Assembly: GCF_028683095.1 (NCBI RefSeq)
Contig: NZ_JAJUBC010000001.1
Coordinates: 124,001-188,000, forward strand
Origin: Enterovibrio gelatinilyticus
GTDB lineage: Bacteria > Pseudomonadota > Gammaproteobacteria > Enterobacterales > Vibrionaceae
Length of the DNA stretch: 64,000 nt
Reading direction: 5' to 3'
In this document: piece after piece, positions 44,801 through 54,196 of the stretch
Position numbering within the stretch: position 1 is the first letter of the stretch
How the letters are laid out: each line of letters opens with the position of its first letter
The notes under the pieces: model-generated
Told to the model about the DNA's origin: nothing
What the model saw: the letters and a program-made list of their open reading frames with translations, nothing else
Databases searched by the model: none
Made by a program: the position numbers and the translations under genes

Positions 44801-46679
44801 CTTCTGAAAGATCGAAGCTGTTACTCGCACTATGTAACATCGAGAAGTCGAGGATCCAGAACACATCACCTGTCGTTGTTGTTACCTTGTATGGCGATTC
44901 ACCAATAACACGTAAACCAAGGTTTTCGAGCATTGGCATCACATCAGACAAGTGAATTGCTTCATCTTTTTGGAACAGTTTTAGACGAACAGCGCGAGAC
45001 GTTGAAGGTTCTTCCTGTGGTCGGTAGAACAGCATATCTAGCTTATTGTCTTCGCCCAAGTTTTCCAGTCGCTCGATATCAGCCACCGCCGAACCTGGCA
45101 ACATGGCTTCTTTGTATGAGCGAGGGAAAGCACCAAGATAGCGTTTCGCAATTGGCGTACCGCTATTCTCACCAAAGTTTGCAATGACAGATTCTTGTAG
45201 ACGATCATCCCAAGAAGACGCGGCTTCAGTCAGGTTCTGCTCCAATTTCTTCACATCAATATCAAAGTTGTTGTTATCAACACGCACAATGTAATGCGTT
45301 CTCGCGAGCGGGCTTTCAGAGAAGAACGTATTGAATTCCACTTCCTGTTCAGAGCCAAAGTAGTTCTTCAAAATACGTTGAGCTGCGATACGGAATTCAG
45401 TGTTATAGCGTTCACGCGCCACATACACCATGCACGAAAAGAAACGTCCAAATGGGTCACGTCGTACGAATACACGCAACATATCGCGATCTTGTACCTG
45501 TACAATGCCCATACCAATATCGAGCATTTCAGCTTCAGATGCTTGGAACAGCTCATCACGAGGGAAGTTTTCAATAATGTTGGCGAGCGCTTTCCACGAA
45601 TGAGATCCTTGGTAGTAACCACTGATCTCTAGGATCCGCTGCACTTTATTACGCAATACAGGGATCGCATTGGTTGCCTGGTTGTATGCAGCTGAAGCAT
45701 AAAGGCCATGGAAACGGTGTTCACCTATCACATTGCCCTTTTTATCAAAACTCTTGAGGCCAATGTAGTCCATGTATGCGGGACGGTGAACTCGAGATTT
45801 ACTGCTACCTTTGTTGATAATCAGCAATTCTTTACGAAGAGCAGTCGCACGAGCTGACTCTGGCATTGCAGATAATTTAACGCCCGGTCGTTTAAGATCT
45901 AGCTTCTTAGCCAGACCCAAACCTTGTTCACTAGACGGTTTGAGTTCATGGTCACCCTCTATGGCATTCAGCTCATAATACTTGTAACCCATAAACGTGA
46001 AATTGTGGGAACCAATCCACTGAAGAAACTCAACCGCTTCATCTTTACGTTCTTTATCGACAGGCGGCTTATCTTTCTTAAGTGCTGCAATCAATTCCTG
46101 CATTTTGGCTTGCATTGGTTGCCAATCATTAACGATTAGCGCAACATCAGTAAGCGTTTCTGTTACCTCTGCTTCCAAAGCTGCCATTTCTTTTTTGCTG
46201 GTCATGCGGTCGATTTCTAGATGGAAGACGGTTTGACGAACCCCCTTCTCTCCGCCAATCTCGACAACATGCCCACCACTGTCTTTTAATACATGCAACG
46301 GCCCATTGAGCATGAGGTGCGAAGCTATATCAAGACGATTCAAAGCCATGCGAACAGAATCAACCAAGAAAGGTGCATCCGGCGTGACTATCTCAACGAT
46401 TGTATGTGTTGACTGCCACCCATTGCCACTCAATGTAGGGTTGAATACCTTTACAAAGATCTTATCTTGTTCGAACGTATTTAGATGATGCCACAGGCTG
46501 ATAACAGCGCCGTAGAGGTCGGATTCATTCCTTTCCTGTAAATCATCATCTGAGATGGGACCCAAAATCCTTTTTGCCAAAGTTTCTACGAGTGGTTGTT
46601 GTTTCTTGTCCAGTTTTTCAGCAATGAGGTGATAAACTTTCTCAAGCAACACCGGCACAATAGGGTCACGCGCGGTCAT
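41862..46679 (-). CDS. gdhB: NAD-specific glutamate dehydrogenase, large type
   Basis: A 1605-residue enzyme of the large (about 180 kDa) NAD-glutamate dehydrogenase class, converting glutamate to 2-oxoglutarate for catabolism. It has a long N-terminal region with ACT-like modules, a catalytic core with [24 protein letters not shown] and [10 protein letters not shown], and a NAD-binding part with [15 protein letters not shown]. The length is full for the family. The ATG follows GGAGTAAACC. It is flanked by its own terminator and pyrD, and stands alone as a unit. Confidence 0.95.
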   Translation of the reverse strand: [1605 protein letters not shown]

Positions 46680-46834
46680 GGTTTACTCCATATATTTTTT
46701 ATGTAATCGCTATGAGTATAGAAGTTAATTAGTCTTTGCGACGTATGGAGTAGTTTACGACTTTGTTAATAATTTCGTTACATCAAATAACGTTAATTAC
46801 GTTCGAGTTTTTGGATATGTGATTGCCGTACGGT

Positions 46835-47062
46835 TTACGCTATTTGCTCGAGAGATTTAAAACGATTGGCACCATCAACAATGAGACGAAAGTTCCCTTT
46901 TAAGCCTCTTTGAGTAAGGTATGGACGTAGGCGCGATGCAGGCAGTTGCAGTGTTAACCCTTTGTCTGTTCTAACGACAACGGTTGAGGCAGCACCCGCA
47001 TAATGTTGCAGAAAGACATGGTATGAGATATCCAAAGTAAATAAATAGACATTCGCGTTCAT
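46835..47062 (-). CDS. DUF2835 family protein
   Basis: A 75-residue protein of the DUF2835 family, found between pepN and the glutamate dehydrogenase or pyrD in Vibrio and relatives. It has the pattern YLFTLDISYHVFLQHYAG and LQLPASRLRPYLTQRGLKGNFRL. Function unknown. The ATG directly abuts the T run of the pepN terminator, so no Shine-Dalgarno sequence is available; expression may depend on read-through or a start within the loop. Confidence 0.8.
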   Translation of the reverse strand: MNANVYLFTLDISYHVFLQHYAGAASTVVVRTDKGLTLQLPASRLRPYLTQRGLKGNFRLIVDGANRFKSLEQIA

Positions 47063-47092
47063 AAAAAAAGCCGTCTCCTGTGTGACGGCTTT
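47062..47092 (-). terminator. Terminator of pepN
   Basis: Stem AAAGCCGTC / GACGGCTTT with loop ACACAGGA, followed by T run that ends at the DUF2835 ATG. Confidence 0.85.
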
Positions 47093-47129
47093 AAATTACT
47101 TATTCCAGCGATTTTATCAAGTGCAGTCT

Positions 47130-49739
47130 TTACACTTCGAGTGCTTTATTGATTTTCTCGTAAAGATCTTTAGCAAGGTTATCTAACAATGCCAGTCGTT
47201 CGAGTTGAGCTCGCATCAATGACTGACGATCACTATCAAAGCGCTTAAATTTCAGCAATGGATCTATAAGCCTTGACGCGACTTGAGGGTTAGATTCATT
47301 TAGTTGAATCAAAATATCAGACAAGAACTTATAGCCTGCCCCATCTTTTTCGTGGAAATGAACAGGGTTATTGTTACAAAATACCCCAATCAAAGAACGC
47401 GTGCGGTTTGGGTTCTTCAAGCTGAATGCGGGATGAGACATTTGCGCTTTCACATTATCCAATGCCCCTACTGATGGATTACACCCTTGAAGAAGGAACC
47501 ACTTATCCATAACCAAACCATCGTGCTGCCATTTGTCACTAAATGCCGCCATCACTGCGTCACGATTTGTTAATTCTGCATGGGTTGCTGCAGCCAGTGC
47601 CGCTGCTGTATCTGTCATGTTATTTGCAGTTTCAAAATGTGCAGATACCAATGCATTGCCTTGCTCACCAAGAGCAAGATACCCCAAACACACATTGCGA
47701 AGACTACGTTTGCCAATAGATTCATGCGTAATGGTATAAGTTCGTTGATTCAATGAATGGTAGAGCGCGCTCAATTCATCAGCCAGTGCAGTTGAAAGAC
47801 TAAGCTTGATGGCATCACGTACTTGGTGAATAGCATCCACATCAACAACATCGAACCAACCACCGATTTCATTCTCGCTAGGCAGGGTCATGACTTCAGC
47901 AATAAGTGCGACATCAAGTTCTTCACTCAGTAACACGCCACGAAATGCATCGACAACTTCTTCTGGGAAAATGATGGTTTCACCCGCTTGAACACGAGCT
48001 ACATTAGCTTTGATATGTTTAGCCAGTAACATCTGTCCCGCGTCCCAACGCGCAAATTCATTACGAGCATGGACCATTAAGAAGGCCAAGTCTTCGTCTG
48101 AGTATTCATAATTGAGCGTCACTGGCGCAGAGAACTCTCTAAGCATTGAGATAACAGGATTCTCTTCCACGTTATCAAACACGAAAGTTTGCTCTGCTTC
48201 TGTAACGCGAAGAACGTTATCTACCGCCACTCCGTTACGCTGTAACTCGATAACATCACCATTTGCCGCGTACAACTCAATGTCGAATGGGATGAGTAGA
48301 GGGAGCTTCTCTTTTTGATCTGCCGTTGATGGTGTGTACTGCTTCACTGTAAGAGACAAGGTATTAGCCTTGTCGTCAAAATCACTGGTAACCGTTAATT
48401 CGGGAGTGCCCGATTGGCTGTACCATAAACGGAATTGCGCTAAATCTGCGTCTGAAGCGTCTTCCATCGCCTTAACGAAATCTTCGCAAGTCGCTGCAGT
48501 TCCATCATGGCGTTCAAAATACAATTTCATGCCACGCTGAAAGTTCTCTTCGCCCAGTAAGGTGTGCATCATTCGGATGACTTCACTGCCCTTTTCATAA
48601 ACAGTTAGTGTGTAAAAGTTATTCATTTCGATAACTTTTTCAGGACGAATTGGGTGCGCCATTGGGCTGCGATCTTCTGCAAACTGAGGACCGCGAACGA
48701 TACGGACATTATTAATACGGTTCACAGCACGAGAGCCAAGATCAGAAGAGAACTCCTGATCACGGAAAACCGTTAGGCCTTCTTTAAGGCTCAATTGAAA
48801 CCAATCACGACAAGTAACACGGTTACCCGTCCAGTTGTGGAAATACTCATGACCAATAACAGCTTCAATACCCAGATAATCCGTATCTGTTGCTGTATCT
48901 GAATTAGCCAAAACATACTTGGAGTTAAAGACATTCAGGCCTTTATTCTCCATGGCACCCATATTGAAAAAATCAACTGCAACGATCATGTAGATATCAA
49001 GATCATATTCAAGATCAAAACGATCCTCATCCCACTTCATTGAGTTCTTCAAAGATGTCATGGCATGTTCAGCGCGATTTAAGTTACCTTTATCAACAAA
49101 GATTTCTAGGGCTACATCTCGCCCGCTTCGAGTTTTGAATTTATCGCTTAACAAATCGAAGTCACCCGCGACTAGCGCAAACAAGTAACTCGGTTTCGCA
49201 TAAGGGTCGTCCCACTGCACCCAGTGGCGTCCATCGCTTAATTCACCAGCACCAACATTATTGCCATTACTTAAAAGAAAAGGAAACGCTGCTTTATCGG
49301 CGGTTATCTTTGTCGTAAATTTTGCGAGAACGTCAGGTCGGTCGAGATAGTATGTAATACGGCGGAAGCCTTCTGCTTCACATTGAGTGCAATACGCGCC
49401 ATCGGAAAGGTACAGACCTTCTAACAAAGTATTAGCTGCGGCATCAATGTGGGTTTCAATCTCTAAGTCAAACTCACTTGGTAATTGCGAAAGATGAAGG
49501 CCTTCAGAGGTTTCTTCATAGTGCGGCCACGGTTGTCCATTAACTTCTACGCGTTGCAGTGACAGCGCATCGCCATCCAGAAACATAGAATCTGCGCCAG
49601 TAACCTGCTGCGTTACTCGGCTTTTCGCGATTACGCGACTCATTGATGCTTGAAGATCAAAATCCAAGTCGATATGCGTTATCGTAAAGTCAGGAGCTTT
49701 GTAATCTTTACGGTACTTAGCCTGAGGTTGTTGCGTCAT
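47130..49739 (-). CDS. pepN: Aminopeptidase N PepN
   Basis: A cytoplasmic M1-family zinc aminopeptidase of 869 residues. The exopeptidase motif GAMENKG and the zinc motif HEYFHNW (with a downstream Glu in KEGLTVFRDQEF) are visible. The N-terminal saddle domain and the C-terminal helical superhelix complete the usual four-domain form. AAAGGAA precedes the ATG. It is transcribed with or towards DUF2835, with a terminator between. Confidence 0.97.
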   Translation of the reverse strand: MTQQPQAKYRKDYKAPDFTITHIDLDFDLQASMSRVIAKSRVTQQVTGADSMFLDGDALSLQRVEVNGQPWPHYEETSEGLHLSQLPSEFDLEIETHIDAAANTLLEGLYLSDGAYCTQCEAEGFRRITYYLDRPDVLAKFTTKITADKAAFPFLLSNGNNVGAGELSDGRHWVQWDDPYAKPSYLFALVAGDFDLLSDKFKTRSGRDVALEIFVDKGNLNRAEHAMTSLKNSMKWDEDRFDLEYDLDIYMIVAVDFFNMGAMENKGLNVFNSKYVLANSDTATDTDYLGIEAVIGHEYFHNWTGNRVTCRDWFQLSLKEGLTVFRDQEFSSDLGSRAVNRINNVRIVRGPQFAEDRSPMAHPIRPEKVIEMNNFYTLTVYEKGSEVIRMMHTLLGEENFQRGMKLYFERHDGTAATCEDFVKAMEDASDADLAQFRLWYSQSGTPELTVTSDFDDKANTLSLTVKQYTPSTADQKEKLPLLIPFDIELYAANGDVIELQRNGVAVDNVLRVTEAEQTFVFDNVEENPVISMLREFSAPVTLNYEYSDEDLAFLMVHARNEFARWDAGQMLLAKHIKANVARVQAGETIIFPEEVVDAFRGVLLSEELDVALIAEVMTLPSENEIGGWFDVVDVDAIHQVRDAIKLSLSTALADELSALYHSLNQRTYTITHESIGKRSLRNVCLGYLALGEQGNALVSAHFETANNMTDTAAALAAATHAELTNRDAVMAAFSDKWQHDGLVMDKWFLLQGCNPSVGALDNVKAQMSHPAFSLKNPNRTRSLIGVFCNNNPVHFHEKDGAGYKFLSDILIQLNESNPQVASRLIDPLLKFKRFDSDRQSLMRAQLERLALLDNLAKDLYEKINKALEV

Positions 49740-49947
49740 GTCAGATTCCTTTTATTGCATAACGAATATCAGCTTGGCAGTTAAATACGCCAAGCTTATG
49801 TCTGATTTTCGGAGTAATCTTCTAAGATACTCACTAACACAGCCTATTGCTATAGCTTAACTGTGTACTGAATAACCAAACACGCTAGTACGATAAGAAA
49901 AAACAGAGCGAGATCTGATTATCAATAGGTTGACTACATAGGCCAGT

Positions 49948-49976
49948 TTGACGTTAAATTTGCACCCTTAAATATA
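49948..49976 (+). promoter_or_regulatory. Possible sigma-70 promoter of pncB
   Basis: TTGACG and AATATA with a 17-bp gap, about 70 bp before the pncB ATG. The rest of the 309-bp space between pepN and pncB shows no clear site. Confidence 0.4.
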
Positions 49977-50048
49977 AACGGCCTGGAACAACTAGGCGAG
50001 AATTGCCGCGACCGCGCGAACACTCAATTCAGAGGTACTTTTTAAGGC

Positions 50049-51215
50049 ATGCAAACGCCCATTATTTCGTCATTGATAGACACGGATGCCTATAAGTTAA
50101 ATATGCAGCAAGCTATCTACCATCACTACCCTGATGTGATCGCTTCTGCCGAATTTCATTGTCGCAGCAATGAAAGTCTTTCTGCGTTAAAAGAGAAAAT
50201 AGAGTCTGAAATTCGGGCCCTATCCGATTTACGCTTTACCTCTACTGAGCTTGAATATCTTTCTACACTTGGTTTGTATCAACCTGATTACTTAGCATTT
50301 TTATCATGTTTTGCATTGAACAAAGACCAAGTAACCGTTTCGATTTCAGACAATCAATTAGCGATACACATAGAAGGTAAATGGCTCGATATCATCCTAT
50401 GGGAAGTGCCTCTTCTTGCTATAATTTGCGAGTTACGTTGTCACGAAAAATATCCGAAATCAGGACCTAAACAAGCCGTCAATTTACTTAAATCCAAACT
50501 GGCTTCCTTATCTGTGGCCGATGCAGACAAAGGGTTTCAGTTCGTTGACTTTGGAACACGTCGTCGTTTTTCAAAGGCTGTACATCATGCCATTGTTGAG
50601 CACCTCGTCCACTACTCTGCACACTTTGGTGGTACGTCAAATTTACTACTGGCTATGAAACATGGTATCCCAGCCGTAGGAACTCAAGCGCATGAATGGT
50701 TCCAGGCGCATCAGCAATTGACCGGTGACTTGGCAGATTCGCAGCAATTAGCATTGAACCGATGGTTACAAGAATATCCCAATAGACTTGGGATCGCGCT
50801 AACTGACTGTATCAATATGGACGCGTTCTTAAACGACTTCACCCCCTATTTGAGCCATCAGTTTTCGGGACTTCGCCATGACAGTGGTGATCCTATTGCA
50901 TGGGGTGAAAAAGCCATTGGACACTATGAGAGCTTAGGCATCGATCCGATGGAAAAGACGCTTATTTTTTCTGATGGCCTCACGATCAACAAAGCACTAG
51001 GTATTCACCATCATTTTTGTGGCCGAATAAACACATCGTTTGGCATTGGCACTCAACTCACCTGTCACCTACCCGAGGTGGAAACACTAAACATTGTGAT
51101 TAAGCTGGTGTCGTGTAACGGAAAACCCGTGGCCAAAATTTCTGATGAACCCGGTAAGTCAATTTGTCGTGATCACGAATATCTTGATGCACTTAAAAAG
51201 GCCTTTAATATCTAA
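50049..51215 (+). CDS. pncB: Nicotinate phosphoribosyltransferase PncB
   Basis: PncB makes nicotinate mononucleotide from nicotinate and PRPP in NAD salvage. The 388-residue protein has the N-terminal [21 protein letters not shown] motif, FGTRRRFS and the region [13 protein letters not shown] that contains the phosphorylated histidine of the family. The length is close to that of E. coli. GAGGTACTTTTTAAGGC precedes the ATG; the ribosome site is somewhat distant. A terminator follows. Confidence 0.96.
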   Translation: MQTPIISSLIDTDAYKLNMQQAIYHHYPDVIASAEFHCRSNESLSALKEKIESEIRALSDLRFTSTELEYLSTLGLYQPDYLAFLSCFALNKDQVTVSISDNQLAIHIEGKWLDIILWEVPLLAIICELRCHEKYPKSGPKQAVNLLKSKLASLSVADADKGFQFVDFGTRRRFSKAVHHAIVEHLVHYSAHFGGTSNLLLAMKHGIPAVGTQAHEWFQAHQQLTGDLADSQQLALNRWLQEYPNRLGIALTDCINMDAFLNDFTPYLSHQFSGLRHDSGDPIAWGEKAIGHYESLGIDPMEKTLIFSDGLTINKALGIHHHFCGRINTSFGIGTQLTCHLPEVETLNIVIKLVSCNGKPVAKISDEPGKSICRDHEYLDALKKAFNI

Positions 51216-51280
51216 CTGTCTTTGAAGGCGCTCATCATAAATCACGTCATCCGAATCCGAACCATTCATCAAACTCATCA

Positions 51281-51311
51281 AAAAGGGCGCTAACCATTAG
51301 CGCCCTTTTTC
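51281..51311. terminator. Bidirectional terminator after pncB
   Basis: Stem AGGGCGCTAA / TTAGCGCCCT with loop CCA, with A run before and T run after. Confidence 0.88.
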
Positions 51312-51362
51312 AGTTTCCTAGTCGTACATATAAAATTGAACAACCCGCATAACAAACATTCG

Positions 51363-52028
51363 TCACTCTAATTGGCGTCGAAGTACGGCTTCCATTCCAA
51401 ATTGCGTATTGGTTAGCGTCAACGTATTTGAATCCAACTCAAACTGAGAATCTTGTTGTCCGCCACGATAAATCAAAACAAGATGATCATTCTCTAAAAA
51501 GTACACGCCACGATGTGTAACCTGTTGCCCTTGCTTACCGGACACGCGAACGGAAAACAGAAAGTCTGGACGTAGCATTAACGCAAGTTCATCCACTCGC
51601 TCATCGACATCCTTTCCGCCAATCACATCGCTGAACCAAGCTCCAGATAAGTTGTGTGGCAAAATTTTAGTGAACTTAGCGCCTTTCAACTTTAACTGAT
51701 TATGGCTGAGCTTGTATTCATGCTGTTGGGAATCTCCGAAGTCATCGTTAAGAACCAACGTATTTTCGTCTAAATCGTAGAATCCTTCTGCCTCTTCGAT
51801 TTCACCGTCGCTTTTAAGAAGCTTCACATCGAAACGATAATCAGAACCAAAGGATATATTGATGGCTTTATATGTGGTTTCTTCGTTTGTGTTGTCTTGC
51901 TGCTGATCAGGGCTGAACCAGTACCAATCTCCAATGAGTAAAGGAAAATCAAACTGGGTGAGGTCTTGCGCTTTCACTGGCATCGACACAGAGATAACGA
52001 CAATCATTAGGCTAATCCACTTACTCAT
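51363..52028 (-). CDS. Exported protein with two internal repeats
   Basis: A 221-residue protein not recognised. It has a signal peptide (MSKWISLMIVVISVSMPVKA) and then two similar beta-rich blocks of about 90 residues. Each contains a G-x-W, a region Y/F-R/L-F-x-V, a G-F/V-Y-x-L, a LVL and a final LTL/LKL pattern, like a lipocalin or DUF2147-like barrel in tandem. The ATG at 52028 is chosen because GGGGAAGCGG precedes it; the longer frame would start inside the prc terminator. It is downstream of prc. Confidence 0.62.
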   Translation of the reverse strand: MSKWISLMIVVISVSMPVKAQDLTQFDFPLLIGDWYWFSPDQQQDNTNEETTYKAINISFGSDYRFDVKLLKSDGEIEEAEGFYDLDENTLVLNDDFGDSQQHEYKLSHNQLKLKGAKFTKILPHNLSGAWFSDVIGGKDVDERVDELALMLRPDFLFSVRVSGKQGQQVTHRGVYFLENDHLVLIYRGGQQDSQFELDSNTLTLTNTQFGMEAVLRRQLE

Positions 52029-52121
52029 CCGCTTCCCCTTAATTTGATTACGCACTGTTAATTTTAGACGCATATCACTGTAAGGGACGGTTTTATTCTG
52101 GATTTTGAGAATATAACGATT

Positions 52122-52148
52122 GAAAAAAAAGCGGGCTAATGCCCGCTT
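52122..52148 (-). terminator. Terminator of prc
   Basis: Stem AAGCGGGC / GCCCGCTT with loop TAAT, then eight T on the minus strand. It marks the end of the proQ-prc unit. Confidence 0.87.
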
Positions 52149-52175
52149 CAACTAGGTAAGTTCAGAATACCATAA

Positions 52176-54179
52176 CTAGCTATTCAGCTTCTTCGCAAGA
52201 TCAAGCGTGATTAACGTCGCCTCATTGAGGTAAGCGTCAGGTTCTTCATAATCTTTTGGAACATCGTCCAATGTCTTGAAGACAGGCTTGCCCAACTGAG
52301 ATTGACGTTCGTTCAATCGCGTAAGACGCTTTACATCCGACTCTTCTTGCTCTTTGATTCGCACTTTTTCACTAAGAGAGATCGTATTGATGTCTTTCAA
52401 TGATTGATACTCTTCAATATCACTTAATATAAACGCAAACTCAGGGTCGGCGTTTATTCGAGCCTGATGTGCTTTGTCCAATTTAGACAGTGAGCCTTTA
52501 AATTCTCCGACGGTTTTATAAGCTGCTGGTGCAATGCTATCCCAAGGAAGTGCATTGTCTTCAACACTCTCACCCGTTTCAGCCGGATCGATGGCTGTTG
52601 GAAATGCGATGTCTGGCACTACACCTAGGTGCTGCGTGCTACCACCATTAATACGGTAGAATTTTTGGATCGTGTATTGAACATGACCCAATGGCTTATC
52701 AGGAAAGTCATATATCTTTTGCAGCGAACGGTGTTGTTGAACGGTTCCCTTACCAAAAGATTGCTCACCCAATATCACCGCGCGACCATAATCTTGAAGT
52801 GCAGCAGCAAAGATTTCAGACGCAGACGCAGAATAACGGTTAATCAACGCAGTGAGTGGCCCATCGTAGTAGATGGCATTATCATTATCGCTGTTAACTT
52901 TTACTCGACCGTAAGTATCGCGTACTTGAACAACTGGACCGCTTTGAATAAACAGGCCAGTCAATGCCGACGCTTCACTCAGTGCACCACCGCCATTGTT
53001 TCGAAGATCTACGACAATACCGCTAACGTTTTCTTTCTTCAGGTTCGCAATTTCTTTCTTCGTGTCTTCAGCCAGCCCCACATAGAAGCTTGGTACTGAA
53101 ATCACACCAATTTTGGATCCTGCCTGCTCAATCACTTCTGATTTCACCGCACGATCTTCAAGTCTGATTTTGTCACGAACTAAAGTGACATTGTAACTTT
53201 TGGCATTTGCACCTTCAGGAAGTATTTGAAGTTGAACCTCACTCCCCTTGGGCCCTTTAATCAATTGAACAACGTCATCCAATCTCCAACCGATAACATC
53301 AATAACCTGCTCGGCTCCCTGAGCTACACCGATAATACGATCGCCAGGAGAAAGCTTTTTGGATTTTGACGCTGGTCCACCAGCAACAAGCGAACGGATA
53401 ACCGTAAAGTCATCTTCGACTTGCAGCACAGCACCGATACCTTCAAGAGACAGATTCATCTCAGACTGGAATTGCTCAGCGTTACGCGGAGAAAGGTAGC
53501 TAGTGTGTGGATCGACTTCACGAGAGAAAGCATTCAAGTAAACTTGAAACACATCTTCGCTTTTTGTTTGGGTAAGACGTTTAATGGCACTGTTGTAACG
53601 CTTTGATAGTGTTTCCTGAATTTCAGGCCACGTTTTCCCTGCCAATTTCAAATTTAGTGCATCATTTTTAACGCGTTTTCGCCAAAGCTCATTGAGCTCT
53701 GCCGTGTCTTTTGCCCAAGGCTCTTCGCTTCGGTCAATCAACATATTTTCATCTGCATCGAACGTAATTTCACTGTCGAGCAAAGAAAGCGCGTACTGGT
53801 AGCGTTCAAAACGCTTCTTCAATGACGTATTGAAAATGTCATATGCGGCAGACGTATCACCAGAACGAAGTTGCTCATCAATGTTATTACGCCATTTTGA
53901 CAGCGCATCTACCTCTACCTGCGTGAGGAATAGGCGATTAAAGTCTAATGTTTCGAGATAGCGGTCAAAGACCTGAGAAGAAAACTCATCATCCAGCGTG
54001 AACTGTTTGTAATGCGATTTTTCAAAACTGTTGGTTATCCGCATACTTGCGGCCTTGTGCTGAGGTTCTGAAACCAGCGTAGGTAACTCAGCAGTGTCGT
54101 AACTGGCCTCTAGGGCCTGAGTGGATGCTGCCAGCATCAAGCTGGCAGCAATCACGGAAAAGCGGAATCGACCTATCAT
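52176..54179 (-). CDS. prc: Tail-specific periplasmic protease Prc (Tsp)
   Basis: A 667-residue periplasmic serine protease. It has a signal peptide (ending STQA-LEAS), a PDZ domain (LSLEGIGAVLQVEDDFTVI) and the catalytic Ser/Lys dyad in YSASASEIF and FGKGTVQ. Family length is about 680. It degrades unfolded proteins and processes penicillin-binding protein 3 in enterics. It follows proQ by 17 bp on the minus strand. Confidence 0.95.
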   Translation of the reverse strand: MIGRFRFSVIAASLMLAASTQALEASYDTAELPTLVSEPQHKAASMRITNSFEKSHYKQFTLDDEFSSQVFDRYLETLDFNRLFLTQVEVDALSKWRNNIDEQLRSGDTSAAYDIFNTSLKKRFERYQYALSLLDSEITFDADENMLIDRSEEPWAKDTAELNELWRKRVKNDALNLKLAGKTWPEIQETLSKRYNSAIKRLTQTKSEDVFQVYLNAFSREVDPHTSYLSPRNAEQFQSEMNLSLEGIGAVLQVEDDFTVIRSLVAGGPASKSKKLSPGDRIIGVAQGAEQVIDVIGWRLDDVVQLIKGPKGSEVQLQILPEGANAKSYNVTLVRDKIRLEDRAVKSEVIEQAGSKIGVISVPSFYVGLAEDTKKEIANLKKENVSGIVVDLRNNGGGALSEASALTGLFIQSGPVVQVRDTYGRVKVNSDNDNAIYYDGPLTALINRYSASASEIFAAALQDYGRAVILGEQSFGKGTVQQHRSLQKIYDFPDKPLGHVQYTIQKFYRINGGSTQHLGVVPDIAFPTAIDPAETGESVEDNALPWDSIAPAAYKTVGEFKGSLSKLDKAHQARINADPEFAFILSDIEEYQSLKDINTISLSEKVRIKEQEESDVKRLTRLNERQSQLGKPVFKTLDDVPKDYEEPDAYLNEATLITLDLAKKLNS

Positions 54180-54196
54180 GCGTCGAGGTATCTCCT

